In this document: piece by piece, positions 33,959-41,485 of the stretch | Numbering within the stretch: position 1 is the stretch's first letter | Layout of the letters: each line of letters opens with the position of its first letter | NCBI RefSeq assembly: GCF_033242265.1 | Contig: NZ_BTFW01000004.1 | Location: forward strand, 1-63,729 | Source: Novosphingobium sp. IK01 | GTDB taxonomy: Bacteria > Pseudomonadota > Alphaproteobacteria > Sphingomonadales > Sphingomonadaceae | Direction of reading: 5' to 3' | DNA length: 63,729 bases | Notes under the pieces: generated by a model | The model's database searches: none | Told to the model about the DNA's origin: nothing | What the model saw: the letters and a program-made list of their open reading frames with translations, nothing else | Program-made: the position numbers and the translations under genes

Positions 33959-35362
33959 TCATCGCCCAGGCCCCCCACGATCCTTCGTGCGATCCCGTTC
34001 AAGCGGTTCACGATGGAGGTCGCGTGCCTGCTGAACACGGTCGTTCAATTGCTTGAGAAAGTTTTCCGACGCTAGATCATTGGTCGCCTCACGAAGCGCC
34101 CGCAACCGCTCGGACATATCGGTTTCAGGCACCGTATGCGCGCCCGGAGACAGTGAAGTTTGGGCAGGATCGCGCGCGCCGCGCTCCTTCCTCTCTGCCT
34201 CAATACGACTGCGCGCAGCCGCCGCTTTTGCGAGCGCCGCCTCAACAGGATCGAGAGGTTTACCAGCGTCCAGAACCTCACGAGAGGAATGCGCCAAACG
34301 GGCAGCCCGCTCCGAATTGCTTTCCGGTTCCGGCATCGCCTCGATGAACTTCGAGAGCATTTGCGCCGTCACCTGGTCGGCCAATGAAGGCGACGATGAC
34401 AGCTCCATGATCGAAGCGGAATAGGTCTGCAAAACGACGGCGTGGCGATCGGCCAGAACCCGCTTCACAGGATCAGCAACGCCCCTGTCTCGGAACTTTT
34501 GAGCGCGCTCTGCGCGGCTCTTGTCGATCCGGGGCACCAGCCCCTTTTCGCGCATTTTCTTCGCCGCAATCGGCTCATGCTTCGGGTCAATCCCGCGCGC
34601 GCGAGCAGGGGTCGCATTCGCCTCGATCCCCCTATCCCGAAGCTTCTGGGCGAAACGCTGACGATAACGAAACAGGTCGTCGCGGTTCGGATGGAAACGC
34701 CTACCGTCTTGGTCGCGGCGCGCAATCGTAAGGTGAACGTGCGGGTGATCGCGATCCAAATGAAGCGCGGCAACCCAAGCGCGGTTAGAAAACTCTTCGC
34801 GTGCGAAGTCGAGTGCCGAAGCCTTCAGCGCCTCGGGATCGGTCTTGGCAGGCATCGAAAGGACCATCGAAATCGACGTGGCCCCCTTGCGCCTGTCCTC
34901 GCCACCGACTTCCCACTCCTGCCAATCCTGGGCAAGAACCTGCATGTCCTTGCCATCGCGCAGAACGTCCCCGTCGCTGGTGTAGAGCGGAACCTGAACG
35001 TCGTCGCCATGACCAAGCCTGCTGATATAGGCGAAGTTTGCAAGGACATGACCGCCACCATTTTGCCGCCCGGTGATGCGCACGACAACCTCTGGCGACC
35101 GCCGCGCTGTGCGCTCCATCGCGTGAATAGCGCGCCCTGTTGCAGCCGCCGAAGTGCCTCCGCCGAAAGCGCGCTTCGCTTGCGGACTTAGGCGCCCATC
35201 CTGCGATTGCTTGGGCGAAGAATGGAAAAGCTTCGCGAGAAATTCACCGCCGCTATGAGGCCCGTGCGCATGACCTCCACCGCTGCCCGCCTTGTGCTTT
35301 TTGGCGGGTGCATAAACGCCAGCGAGAGAATCTAGCGTGCCAGAGGAAAAGCGAAAGCTCAC
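33959..35362 (-). CDS. mobA: Relaxase/mobilization protein (MOBP-like)
   Basis: 467 residues. Motif III with the metal-binding His triad is ALHLDRDHPHVHLTIARRD (H201, H206, H208, H210). An upstream Tyr in HVLANFAYISR (Y112) is a plausible candidate near motif I, although the exact catalytic Tyr is uncertain. The C-terminal third is Arg/Glu-rich and coiled. Relaxases nick oriT and pilot the strand during conjugation. The start overlaps the mobC stop (35359-35362). With no VirB/VirD4 genes on the plasmid, transfer would need a helper system. A terminator-like hairpin follows at 33888-33915. Confidence 0.9.
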   Translation of the reverse strand: MSFRFSSGTLDSLAGVYAPAKKHKAGSGGGHAHGPHSGGEFLAKLFHSSPKQSQDGRLSPQAKRAFGGGTSAAATGRAIHAMERTARRSPEVVVRITGRQNGGGHVLANFAYISRLGHGDDVQVPLYTSDGDVLRDGKDMQVLAQDWQEWEVGGEDRRKGATSISMVLSMPAKTDPEALKASALDFAREEFSNRAWVAALHLDRDHPHVHLTIARRDQDGRRFHPNRDDLFRYRQRFAQKLRDRGIEANATPARARGIDPKHEPIAAKKMREKGLVPRIDKSRAERAQKFRDRGVADPVKRVLADRHAVVLQTYSASIMELSSSPSLADQVTAQMLSKFIEAMPEPESNSERAARLAHSSREVLDAGKPLDPVEAALAKAAAARSRIEAERKERGARDPAQTSLSPGAHTVPETDMSERLRALREATNDLASENFLKQLNDRVQQARDLHREPLERDRTKDRGGPGR

Positions 35363-35952
35363 TGGCTCGCGCCCTCGCGCGCCAGCTTGTGGGCCTCGAT
35401 CCAGTAGCCGACTTCACCCCCGATGCAGCTCGACACCTCGCGCCTGGCGGCGAAAACGATGCTCTTCAAGTCGGTGCAAGTGTCGAGGAACTGCGGCGCG
35501 ATCTTGGCAATATCGAGCGAGCTTTCTGGCTGGTTCGCCGCATTCATCGCATGGACCGCCTGATTGATGTTCTGACCGATGCGCACGATTTCCTTGCGCA
35601 GCTTTCCAAGCTCAGACTGCATCAACGGGGAAAGACGAAGCTCCCCGGCTTTGTCCCAAAGCGCCCACCGCAAAGTGCGCTTGATCCATGCCGACCGGGC
35701 CAAGGCCATGCGGGAAGAAACCTTGTCGATGGCCTCGATCTCGTGACGGTGGAGACGCACAGTCACGCGCAGATAATCGTCAGGACGGCCCCTGCTCTGC
35801 ACATCCATGACCGGCACGCTGTCATTGTCCGATGACAGCACCGCACGCTGCAATGCGCTGGCAATCCACGCCGCGCGAGACTGTCCGCTGGCAGACGCGA
35901 GACGATCAATCTCGGCCCCCAGTTCGTCAGACAATCTCGACGTTACGATCAT
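35359..35952 (-). CDS. mobC: MobC-like relaxosome accessory protein
   Basis: 197 residues with an N-terminal ribbon-helix-helix (MIVTSRLSDELGAEIDRLASASGQSRAAWIASALQRAV), a second RHH-like stretch (YLRVTVRLHRHEIEAIDKVSSRMALARSAWIKRTLRWAL) and the MobC block SELGKLRKEIVRIGQNINQAVHAMN. It binds oriT and helps strand separation. The tandem RHH design is less common than the single-domain form. The oriT lies immediately upstream at about 35980-36035. Confidence 0.87.
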   Translation of the reverse strand: MIVTSRLSDELGAEIDRLASASGQSRAAWIASALQRAVLSSDNDSVPVMDVQSRGRPDDYLRVTVRLHRHEIEAIDKVSSRMALARSAWIKRTLRWALWDKAGELRLSPLMQSELGKLRKEIVRIGQNINQAVHAMNAANQPESSLDIAKIAPQFLDTCTDLKSIVFAARREVSSCIGGEVGYWIEAHKLAREGASQ

Positions 35953-35979
35953 TCACTCAAAGCCCCGTGCAGCGGACGA

Positions 35980-36035
35980 CAAGATGCCAATGTATACATT
36001 GGTGACTCTTGGCATATCCTGCTATACCTATCTGA
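35980..36035 (+). other. oriT: Origin of transfer (oriT) with nic-like sequence
   Basis: Upstream of mobC is a perfect 16-bp palindrome CCAATGTATACATTGG (35987-36002), and an overlapping inverted repeat TGCCAA...TTGGCA (35985-35990, 36009-36014). This is followed directly by ATATCCTGC, matching the MOBP/RP4-type nic consensus ATCCTG|C. The predicted cut is between 36021 and 36022. Confidence 0.75.
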
Positions 36036-36472
36036 CTACCTCCACCTACATTAAGCCCACTCCACCATCAAGAAAATCTGGCAAAACGTGGAAGGGAAGA
36101 GGGCGCGTGAGCGGGCCTCTCAATTCGATTTGACAGGTGGACCATCATGCCGTGGGCCAAAGGCGGATGCAGACGTGTTTGACGGCGGCAAGGTAGTTCC
36201 CCGGACTGCGGATTCCGGCGATATCGCCCACCCATTCCGATTTGATGCTGCCCGGGTGGGGAGCAGATCGCGAACCGATATTCACACGCGATAATTCAGT
36301 CGGTCAAGCGGATTGGGTATGCTGCCAATCGTCGCCAAAGTCGTAGGAATACGCGATCGTGGTCGTGCCGGGAGAAAGAACTTCGCGCAGGCGGATGGCC
36401 GATCCCGATGGTAGCGAGGATATCTGTCAGTGGGCGTGTAATTCTCCGCAAGAGTGGGCTTTGAAAATTCCC
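36036..36472. other. Intergenic, mostly unrecognised (437 bp)
   Basis: No intact gene. On the minus strand about 36136-36250 reads EWVGDIAGIRSPGNYLAAVKHVCIRLWPTA, which weakly resembles the C-terminal end of IS5-type transposases. The rest shows no recognisable feature. Confidence 0.4.
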
Positions 36473-36487
36473 TGATTGTTGGACCTG

Positions 36488-36690
36488 AAGGCGCTGGTCG
36501 CGGTGATCCAGGAGGCGTGGATCGCCGGCGTCAGCACCCGGCGCGTCGACGAACTGGTGCAGGCGATGGGCATGACCGGCATCTCAAAGTCATCGGTGTC
36601 GAAGCTGTGCAAGGACATCGACGAGCGCGTCCATGCCTTCCTCAAGCGCCCGCTCGCCGGCGACTGGCCCTACCTCTGGCTCGATGCCAG
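36488..36690 (+). pseudogene. IS256-family transposase internal fragment
   Basis: Reads ALVAVIQEAWIAGVSTRRVDELVQAMGMTGISKSSVSKLCKDID and on to GDWPYLWLDA, nearly identical by eye to part of the complete IS256 transposase at 56030-57241. Both ends are missing. It is fused to an IS66 fragment at 36690. Confidence 0.85.
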
Positions 36691-37032
36691 CCATGCCTTG
36701 CGCCCGAGGGGCACGCAGCGCAGTGCTCGCTCGGCGGCATTGTTCGTGATGCAGATCCGGCCATCGCCCAAGAACCGGGTGAAGGCATCCCAGCGCCGGA
36801 GCATGTAGTTGATAGCCTTGGCCAGATCGTGGCTGCGCGAGAGCTTCGCGAGTTGGGCGGTGAGCCAGGCGTGCAGATCCGTCATCAACGGTGCGCCGAG
36901 TTCCTGCCGGACGGTGAGGCGCTCTTCGGTCGCCTTGCCGTTGATGCCACGCTCGATCTCGAACAGGGCATCGAGGCGCTGCACGGCTTCCAGCGCGATC
37001 GGATAGATCATGCCAGCGCGCTTACCACGGCT
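36690..37032 (-). pseudogene. IS66-family TnpC C-terminal fragment
   Basis: Minus-strand frame KRAGMIYPIALEAVQRLDALFEIERGINGKATEERL ... ICITNNAAERALRCVPLGRKAWL is the conserved end of IS66 TnpC (TNNAAERALR block). The N-terminal part lies at 37571-38264 beyond an IS5 fragment. The middle portion is missing. Confidence 0.85.
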
Positions 37033-37554
37033 CTTCCTGCGTGCGGCATCCGAGGAGCCGGACATGGAATACGCCATGGTCGATGCCACCATCGTCAAGG
37101 TTCACCGGCACGGCCAAGGTGCAAAAGGGGGACTCAGAGCCAGGCCATTGTCGGCTCCAAAGGCGGCATGACGACCAAGATCTTGGCGCTGATAGATGCC
37201 TTGGGCAACCTCGTCCGCTTTGAGCTATTGCCGGGCCATCAGTTCGACACCATCGGCGTTGCACCGTTGATCAAGGACATCCAGTTCGATGCCCTGCTCG
37301 GCTACAAGGCGTTCGATTCAAACTGGATCGTCGAAGAACTGGACCAGCGGGGCGCTCAGGTCGTCATTTCACAGCGCCCCGCACGCGCCCAGAAGCTCAA
37401 AATCGACGCCACGATGTATGAATGGCAGCACCTTATTGAGAACTATTTCTGCAAACTCAAAGAGTTCAAGCGCATTGCAATGAGGGCCTGTAAAACCGAC
37501 CAGAGTTTCTCGGCCATGATCTACCTCGCCGCAGCCGTCATCAATTCACGCTGA
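37032..37554 (+). pseudogene. IS5-family (IS427-type) transposase C-terminal fragment, frameshifted
   Basis: MEYAMVDATIVKVHRHGQGAKGG is in one frame and QAIVGSKGGMTTKILALIDALGN ... HLIENYFCKLKEFKRIAMRACKTDQSFSAMIYLAAAVINSR in the next. One base is missing near 37128 in the run AAAAGGGGGACTC. It includes the second DDE Asp region and the final YREN-like block. The N-terminal part is absent. Confidence 0.82.
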
Positions 37555-37570
37555 ATCCCCACAGCCCTTA

Positions 37571-38264
37571 GTCGACCAGCGTCGACGTGCTGAGCACCAC
37601 GCCTTCGCGCGCGAAGCGCTCGGCCTGGCGGTTGAGGGGCTGGTGCTGGCCATACTTCTCGAACAGCAGCATGGCAAGGAAACTGGGGCGCGGCCCATCC
37701 GCGCGGCACGACATGGAACGGCGCCGGAGGCTGCGTGATCGCCTCGCAATCTCGACAGGAGAACTTCTCGCGGACCGTCTGGATCACCTTACCACTGGCG
37801 CGGGATCACTTCGAGCGTCTCGGTCACGTCCTCGCCCAGCTTCGACAGGCGCGCGCCCCCGCAGAACGGGCACGAACACGGCGCGGGGATGACAACGCGC
37901 TCACGCGGGAGATGTTCGGGGAACGGCTTGCGGCTTGGTCGCTTGCGCGCGAAGGCAGCAACGTCGGCTCTTCGGCGGCCAGGTCATCCTCGCAGGCATC
38001 GGCCTCGAGGTCTTCCAGCTGAAGCTCAAGCTGGTCGAGAAGCCGACGGCTGCGCTCGGCGCTAGCGCCATATTGCTCGCGGCGCAGCCTGGCGATCTGC
38101 AGCTTGAGGTGGGCGATCATCGCTTCGGTCGCGCTCTCACGAACCATGGCATTGGCGAGGCGCGCCTCGGCCTCGTCGGCGCGTTCGAGCGCGGCGGACA
38201 GCAGCGCCTTGAGCGCTTCGACGTCGTCCGGGAGGGTCGATGCGACCGTGTCCACGACGGGCAT
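37571..38264 (-). pseudogene. IS66-family TnpC N-terminal fragment, degraded
   Basis: Starts at 38264 with MPVVDTVASTLPDDVEALKALLSAALERADEAEARLANAMVRESATEAMIAHLKLQIARLRREQYGASAERS, the coiled-coil N terminus of TnpC. It then passes through frameshifts into the Cys-rich zinc-finger region (CSCPFCGGARLSKLGED-like) and IQTVREKFSCRDCEAITQPPAP. It is the upstream part of the same broken element as 36690-37032. Confidence 0.8.
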
Positions 38265-38328
38265 GGAATCACAGATCGAAGCGGCGTTAAAGCCAAAAAC
38301 GCGCCGGAAGGTGAAAAAAGTGGCTGGC

Positions 38329-38460
38329 CTATCCGGCGCTTTGCGGACGCCAAGAATACTGCGGGTTACGCCAGTCGATCCGCTCCGCCAGCGCTTTCTC
38401 AAGCGCCTCGATGCAGAAGTCGGCTTCCATCGTGATCGACACCTGAGCGTAATCGGGCGC
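38329..38460 (-). pseudogene. Possible IS3-type OrfB fragment
   Basis: The minus-strand frame QVSITMEADFCIEALEKALAERIDWRNPQYSWRP resembles the region before the second catalytic Asp of some IS3-family OrfB proteins, then diverges and stops. Very short; weak call. Confidence 0.35.
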
Positions 38461-38501
38461 GCTGACGCTGGATGCCGATTGGTTCATTTATATCGCAATT
38501 T

Positions 38502-38518
38502 GTTTGTTATAGACGAAC
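38502..38518. promoter_or_regulatory. AbiE operator-like palindrome, copy 1
   Basis: GTTTGTTATAGACGAAC, an imperfect 17-bp palindrome repeated at 38574-38590 (consensus GTTYGTTATRGACGRAC). Streptococcal AbiEi represses its own promoter through paired inverted repeats; these sites fit that model. Confidence 0.65.
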
Positions 38519-38573
38519 AAAATCTCGGCATTATAAACCACTCCTTGTCAGTGGTTCAGAAATACGATATTTG

Positions 38574-38590
38574 GTTCGTTATGGACGGAC
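38574..38590. promoter_or_regulatory. AbiE operator-like palindrome, copy 2, covering the start codon
   Basis: GTTCGTTATGGACGGAC includes the abiEi ATG. It is 72 bp from copy 1, so a bound dimer pair could block both promoter and initiation. Confidence 0.65.
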
Positions 38591-39441
38591 AAAAACGCCA
38601 AACTCTGAACCATCTTCTCACGGCGTTGCCGCCGGGTCTGCTCGTGGATTCGGCGTGGTTGCAGGCGCAGGGCGTCGCGCGCACGTCGGTCCATGATTAT
38701 GTTCGGCGCGGTTGGCTCGAGCGCGTCGCGCCCCGCGTCTATCGGCGCACGACCACGCAAGGTACCGCAGCATTGCTGCGATGGGACATGGCCGTGATGT
38801 CCGCGCAGCGGGCCGCGCTCGGCGATCTCTATGTCGGCGGCATGACCGCCCTTGAGCTGCACGGTCTTGGGCATTTTGCGCGGCTCGGCGGCGGGCGGAC
38901 GATCCATCTCTACGATCCGGACCATATAGCGCCCTCCTGGCTTGCGACCTTGTCGACGGATGCCCAGCTCGCCATGCACCGACGTGGGCTGTTCGAGGCA
39001 TCCGGCCTTGGCATTGACTGGCACCGCTTCGATCTCGGCACCGCGCGGCTCGGCGATATAGCTACTTCGCCACAGGCCAGCGAAGCCTGGGACCATTTCC
39101 TCCGCGTCGCCAACGCCGAACGCGCGGCGATAGAGCTGATGGATGACGTGCCTGCGAGCCTCAGCTTCGACCATGCCGACAAGATTTTCGAAAACCTCAC
39201 CACGCTTCGCCCCCGTCTGTTAACGAAGCTGCTGAAGGGTTGCACGAGAATCAGAGCCAAGCGACTGTTCCTGTTCTTCGCCGATCGTCACGCTCATGGC
39301 TGGGCGAAGCGGATCGATCGCGACGTCATCGATCTGGGCCGGGGCAAGCGCCAGCTCGTCCCCGGTGGCCGACTTGATGCGCGTTATCAGATCACGGTAC
39401 CGGAAGCCTTCGGTCCCAAAACCGAAAGTGAAAACCAATGA
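38581..39441 (+). CDS. abiEi: AbiEi-family antitoxin/transcription regulator
   Basis: 286 residues, MDGQKRQTLNHLLTALPPGLLVDSAWLQAQGVARTSVHDYVRRGWLERVAPRVYRR, a winged-helix domain typical of type IV AbiEi antitoxins, followed by the larger AbiEi-1-type domain (LYVGGMTALELHGLGHFARLGGGRTIHLYDP). It antagonises the AbiEii nucleotidyltransferase without direct binding and represses its operon. The start lies within an operator-like palindrome. It overlaps abiEii by four bases. Confidence 0.9.
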   Translation: MDGQKRQTLNHLLTALPPGLLVDSAWLQAQGVARTSVHDYVRRGWLERVAPRVYRRTTTQGTAALLRWDMAVMSAQRAALGDLYVGGMTALELHGLGHFARLGGGRTIHLYDPDHIAPSWLATLSTDAQLAMHRRGLFEASGLGIDWHRFDLGTARLGDIATSPQASEAWDHFLRVANAERAAIELMDDVPASLSFDHADKIFENLTTLRPRLLTKLLKGCTRIRAKRLFLFFADRHAHGWAKRIDRDVIDLGRGKRQLVPGGRLDARYQITVPEAFGPKTESENQ

Positions 39442-40364
39442 CGGCGCAAATCTATGCGGACCAGGTACGCCTTCTGGTCCGCGCCATCCCGGAAATCGCG
39501 CAGGAGGAGATCTTTGCGCTCAAGGGAGGAACGGCGATCAACCTGTTCGTGCGGGATCTCCCACGCCTGTCGGTCGACATCGACCTCGTGTACCTGCCGG
39601 TTGCCGATCGCGACAGCTCGTTGCAGGCCGTTCGAGATGGACTCGAACGGGTCGCCGGCCGTCTCGAACGGGGTGGCCGCATGGCGGTCGAGCGCCGCCT
39701 GCTTCCCGATGGCAAGCGCCTTGTCGTGCAAGCTAACGGCGTGACGATCAAGATCGAGGTCTCGCCGGTGTTGCGCGGGACGGTCTTTCCGCCGGCCGTC
39801 CGATCGGTTAGCCCCGCAGTCGAAGACCGTTTCGGATTTGCCGAGATGCAGCTGGTGTCCGAGGCCGATCTCTACGCTGGCAAGATCGCAGCCGCGCTCG
39901 ACCGCCAGCATCCGCGCGATTTGTTCGACATCCACTTTCTCTTCGTCAATGAAGGGATCAGCGATGACCTCTTCAAGGCGTTCCTCATCTACCTCGTCAG
40001 TCACCCGCGCCCTGCGCATGAGTTGCTGTGTCCGCACCGGCTCGACATCCGCGATCAATATGGCGCCGAGTTTCTCGGCCTGACTGTCACGGACCTGCCG
40101 CTCGAGGCGCTGCTCGACGCGCGCGAGCGGCTGATCAGTGAACTTGGGGAACGGATGCGACAGCCCGCCAACAGGCGGTTCCTTATGTCCTTCCACGAAC
40201 GCGCGCCCGACTGGGCAGCGGTAGGCCTTGATCCGGAGATCGCCGAACTGCCCGCGCTGCGGTGGAAAGCGATCAATCTCGAGCGTTTGCAGCGCGAGAA
40301 CCCCGACAAATTCGCTGTCCTGCTCCGCGAGCTAGGCGACTGCATTGGTGAAGAGCTGGCGTAA
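39438..40364 (+). CDS. abiEii: AbiEii/AbiGii-family nucleotidyltransferase toxin
   Basis: 308 residues. The nucleotidyltransferase signature is FALKGGTAINLFVRDLPRLSVDIDLVYLP, with Gly-Gly at 30-31 and the DxD metal pair (DID, 47-49); further blocks are VTIKIEVSP and DLYAGKIAAALDRQHPRDLFDIHFL. AbiEii toxins transfer nucleotides (probably to tRNA) and cause bacteriostasis that aborts phage infection and stabilises plasmids. Start overlaps the abiEi stop (ATGA). Intact active-site residues suggest it works. Confidence 0.92.
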   Translation: MTAQIYADQVRLLVRAIPEIAQEEIFALKGGTAINLFVRDLPRLSVDIDLVYLPVADRDSSLQAVRDGLERVAGRLERGGRMAVERRLLPDGKRLVVQANGVTIKIEVSPVLRGTVFPPAVRSVSPAVEDRFGFAEMQLVSEADLYAGKIAAALDRQHPRDLFDIHFLFVNEGISDDLFKAFLIYLVSHPRPAHELLCPHRLDIRDQYGAEFLGLTVTDLPLEALLDARERLISELGERMRQPANRRFLMSFHERAPDWAAVGLDPEIAELPALRWKAINLERLQRENPDKFAVLLRELGDCIGEELA

Positions 40365-40445
40365 ACCCTGCTCGACGACTTGCCCAAAGCGCAATGGATG
40401 TTGGCAGCTCGGGGATATGACGCGGAATGGTTCACCTACTGCCTG
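40365..40445 (+). pseudogene. IS5-type transposase scrap after abiEii
   Basis: Reads TLLDDLPKAQWMLAARGYDAEWF, matching the LL-DLP-A-WLLADRGYDADWFR block of IS5-family transposases, then loses similarity. Confidence 0.6.
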
Positions 40446-40682
40446 CCCAAGGTTTTGTGTGGGACGATCCCACCTTGCCGTTGTCTCCGGTGAAACGGCT
40501 CCGCTATCGTACAGGCTGGACCAAGAAGGAACCGACTGACCTTGCTGCGTGCCCCTCAACCCCTTTCAGAATTACCAGAGGCTTCAAATAGGTTAGAAGG
40601 GTTTATAGAGAACTGTTACAAGGTTAAAGGCGCTGACGGTCCCTTCGAGCCCAGTAATTCAGGCGAGTTGGTCGAAACGTGC

Positions 40683-40796
40683 GTTCCCGAAGTGTCGTGA
40701 TTGTGTTCCCGAAGTGTCGGCGCTGCTGTTCCCAAAAGATCGTCGTATCGTTCCCGAAAGGTCGAAGCCCGCCGCCGCCACGTTCCCGGAGTGTCG
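40683..40796 (+). repeat. Five direct iterons (GTTCCCGAAGTGTCG)
   Basis: Copies at 40683, 40705, 40728, 40750 and 40782: two identical, the others GTTCCCAAAAGATCG, GTTCCCGAAAGGTCG and GTTCCCGGAGTGTCG. Spacing of 22, 23 and 22 bp puts the first four on the same helix face; the last is 32 bp on. These are typical RepA binding sites. Confidence 0.85.
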
Positions 40797-40906
40797 ATGG
40801 TTTTGCACGCTGTTGGATTTTTGAATCACTTTACGCACCCTCGAGCAAGAGGACGTTCAATTCAGATTCTTTTCCGCCAGACCTGACCCCCGTTCCTGTC
40901 CACACG

Positions 40907-40921
40907 CGACACTTTGGGAAC
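40907..40921 (-). repeat. Inverted iteron
   Basis: CGACACTTTGGGAAC is the reverse complement of GTTCCCAAAGTGTCG. It could be a RepA site of opposite orientation, used in handcuffing or autoregulation. Confidence 0.7.
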
Positions 40922-41050
40922 GCCCCTCGCGACCGTTCCTATCGTGACAGGCGGGAAGGACAACCTAGCTGTCACCCCGAACGGAGATTCTCTCCTTACC
41001 GAATATCCGGGGCCCCCCCTGCTCCTGCCCTAGACCATGCGATATGACTG

Positions 41051-41485
41051 ATGTGTGAGACAAAACGGCTCCGTGAACCGGACTACGACTGGCTCACCGG
41101 CCCCGGCGAAGCAGCCTACATCGCCGCGTTGCACAAGGAGGTCGTGGAATCGAAGGAACGCGATTTCTGCACCGGAACGCCGCTACAATGGCGCCTGCTC
41201 GCCCCCCGTCGCCGGACTACGGGGCGGCGCGGCTACATATCCGAAGGTCGCGGCCCCAGCATCGATCATGTTTATGGCATCTACAGCCTGCAGTTCTGGA
41301 TATACGGGGCAAACGTCAATGCCGCCAAGGGGCCCTTGACGGACCACTAGTTCCTGCGCCTGTGCAAGGCGGTGACCGATCATCATGAAGCATTTCAGCC
41401 GCGCAACTGGTGGCGGTGCTTTACATGGTGGCGCTTCACCCAACCAATGAAGGCTCGCTGCCAGTCGGCAGGCGTCCGCTCCTGA
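41051..41485 (+). pseudogene. Unknown reading frame interrupted by an in-frame TAG at 41348
   Basis: From 41051 (a GTG read as MCETKRLREPDYDWLTGPGEAAYIAALHKEVVESKERDF) the frame runs 99 residues to TAG at 41348. It then continues 44 more codons with a W-rich, protein-like sequence (FLRLCKAVTDHHEAFQPRNWWRCFTWWRFTQPMKARC) to TGA at 41485. The second part overlaps the 3' end of repA on the other strand. It could be a nonsense-mutated gene or only a 99-residue gene. No family recognised. Confidence 0.4.

Larger units (their letters stand above)
40446..41050. other. oriV: Origin of replication region (oriV) with iterons
   Basis: Contains five direct iterons and one inverted copy, AT-rich stretches (GGTTAGAAGGGTTTATAGAG, TTTTTGAATCAC), and no gene. 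It lies downstream of repA's 3' end, as in several RepA-type plasmids. Confidence 0.75.

Noticed and set aside
36454..37554. A single 366-codon rightward frame
   Set aside because: It crosses IS256, antisense IS66 and IS5 fragments; only its last part is real IS5 sequence, so it is not a gene.
40683..40796. Iterons as a mini CRISPR array
   Set aside because: 15-bp repeats at 22-bp period leave only 7-bp gaps and sit beside repA, so they are replication iterons.
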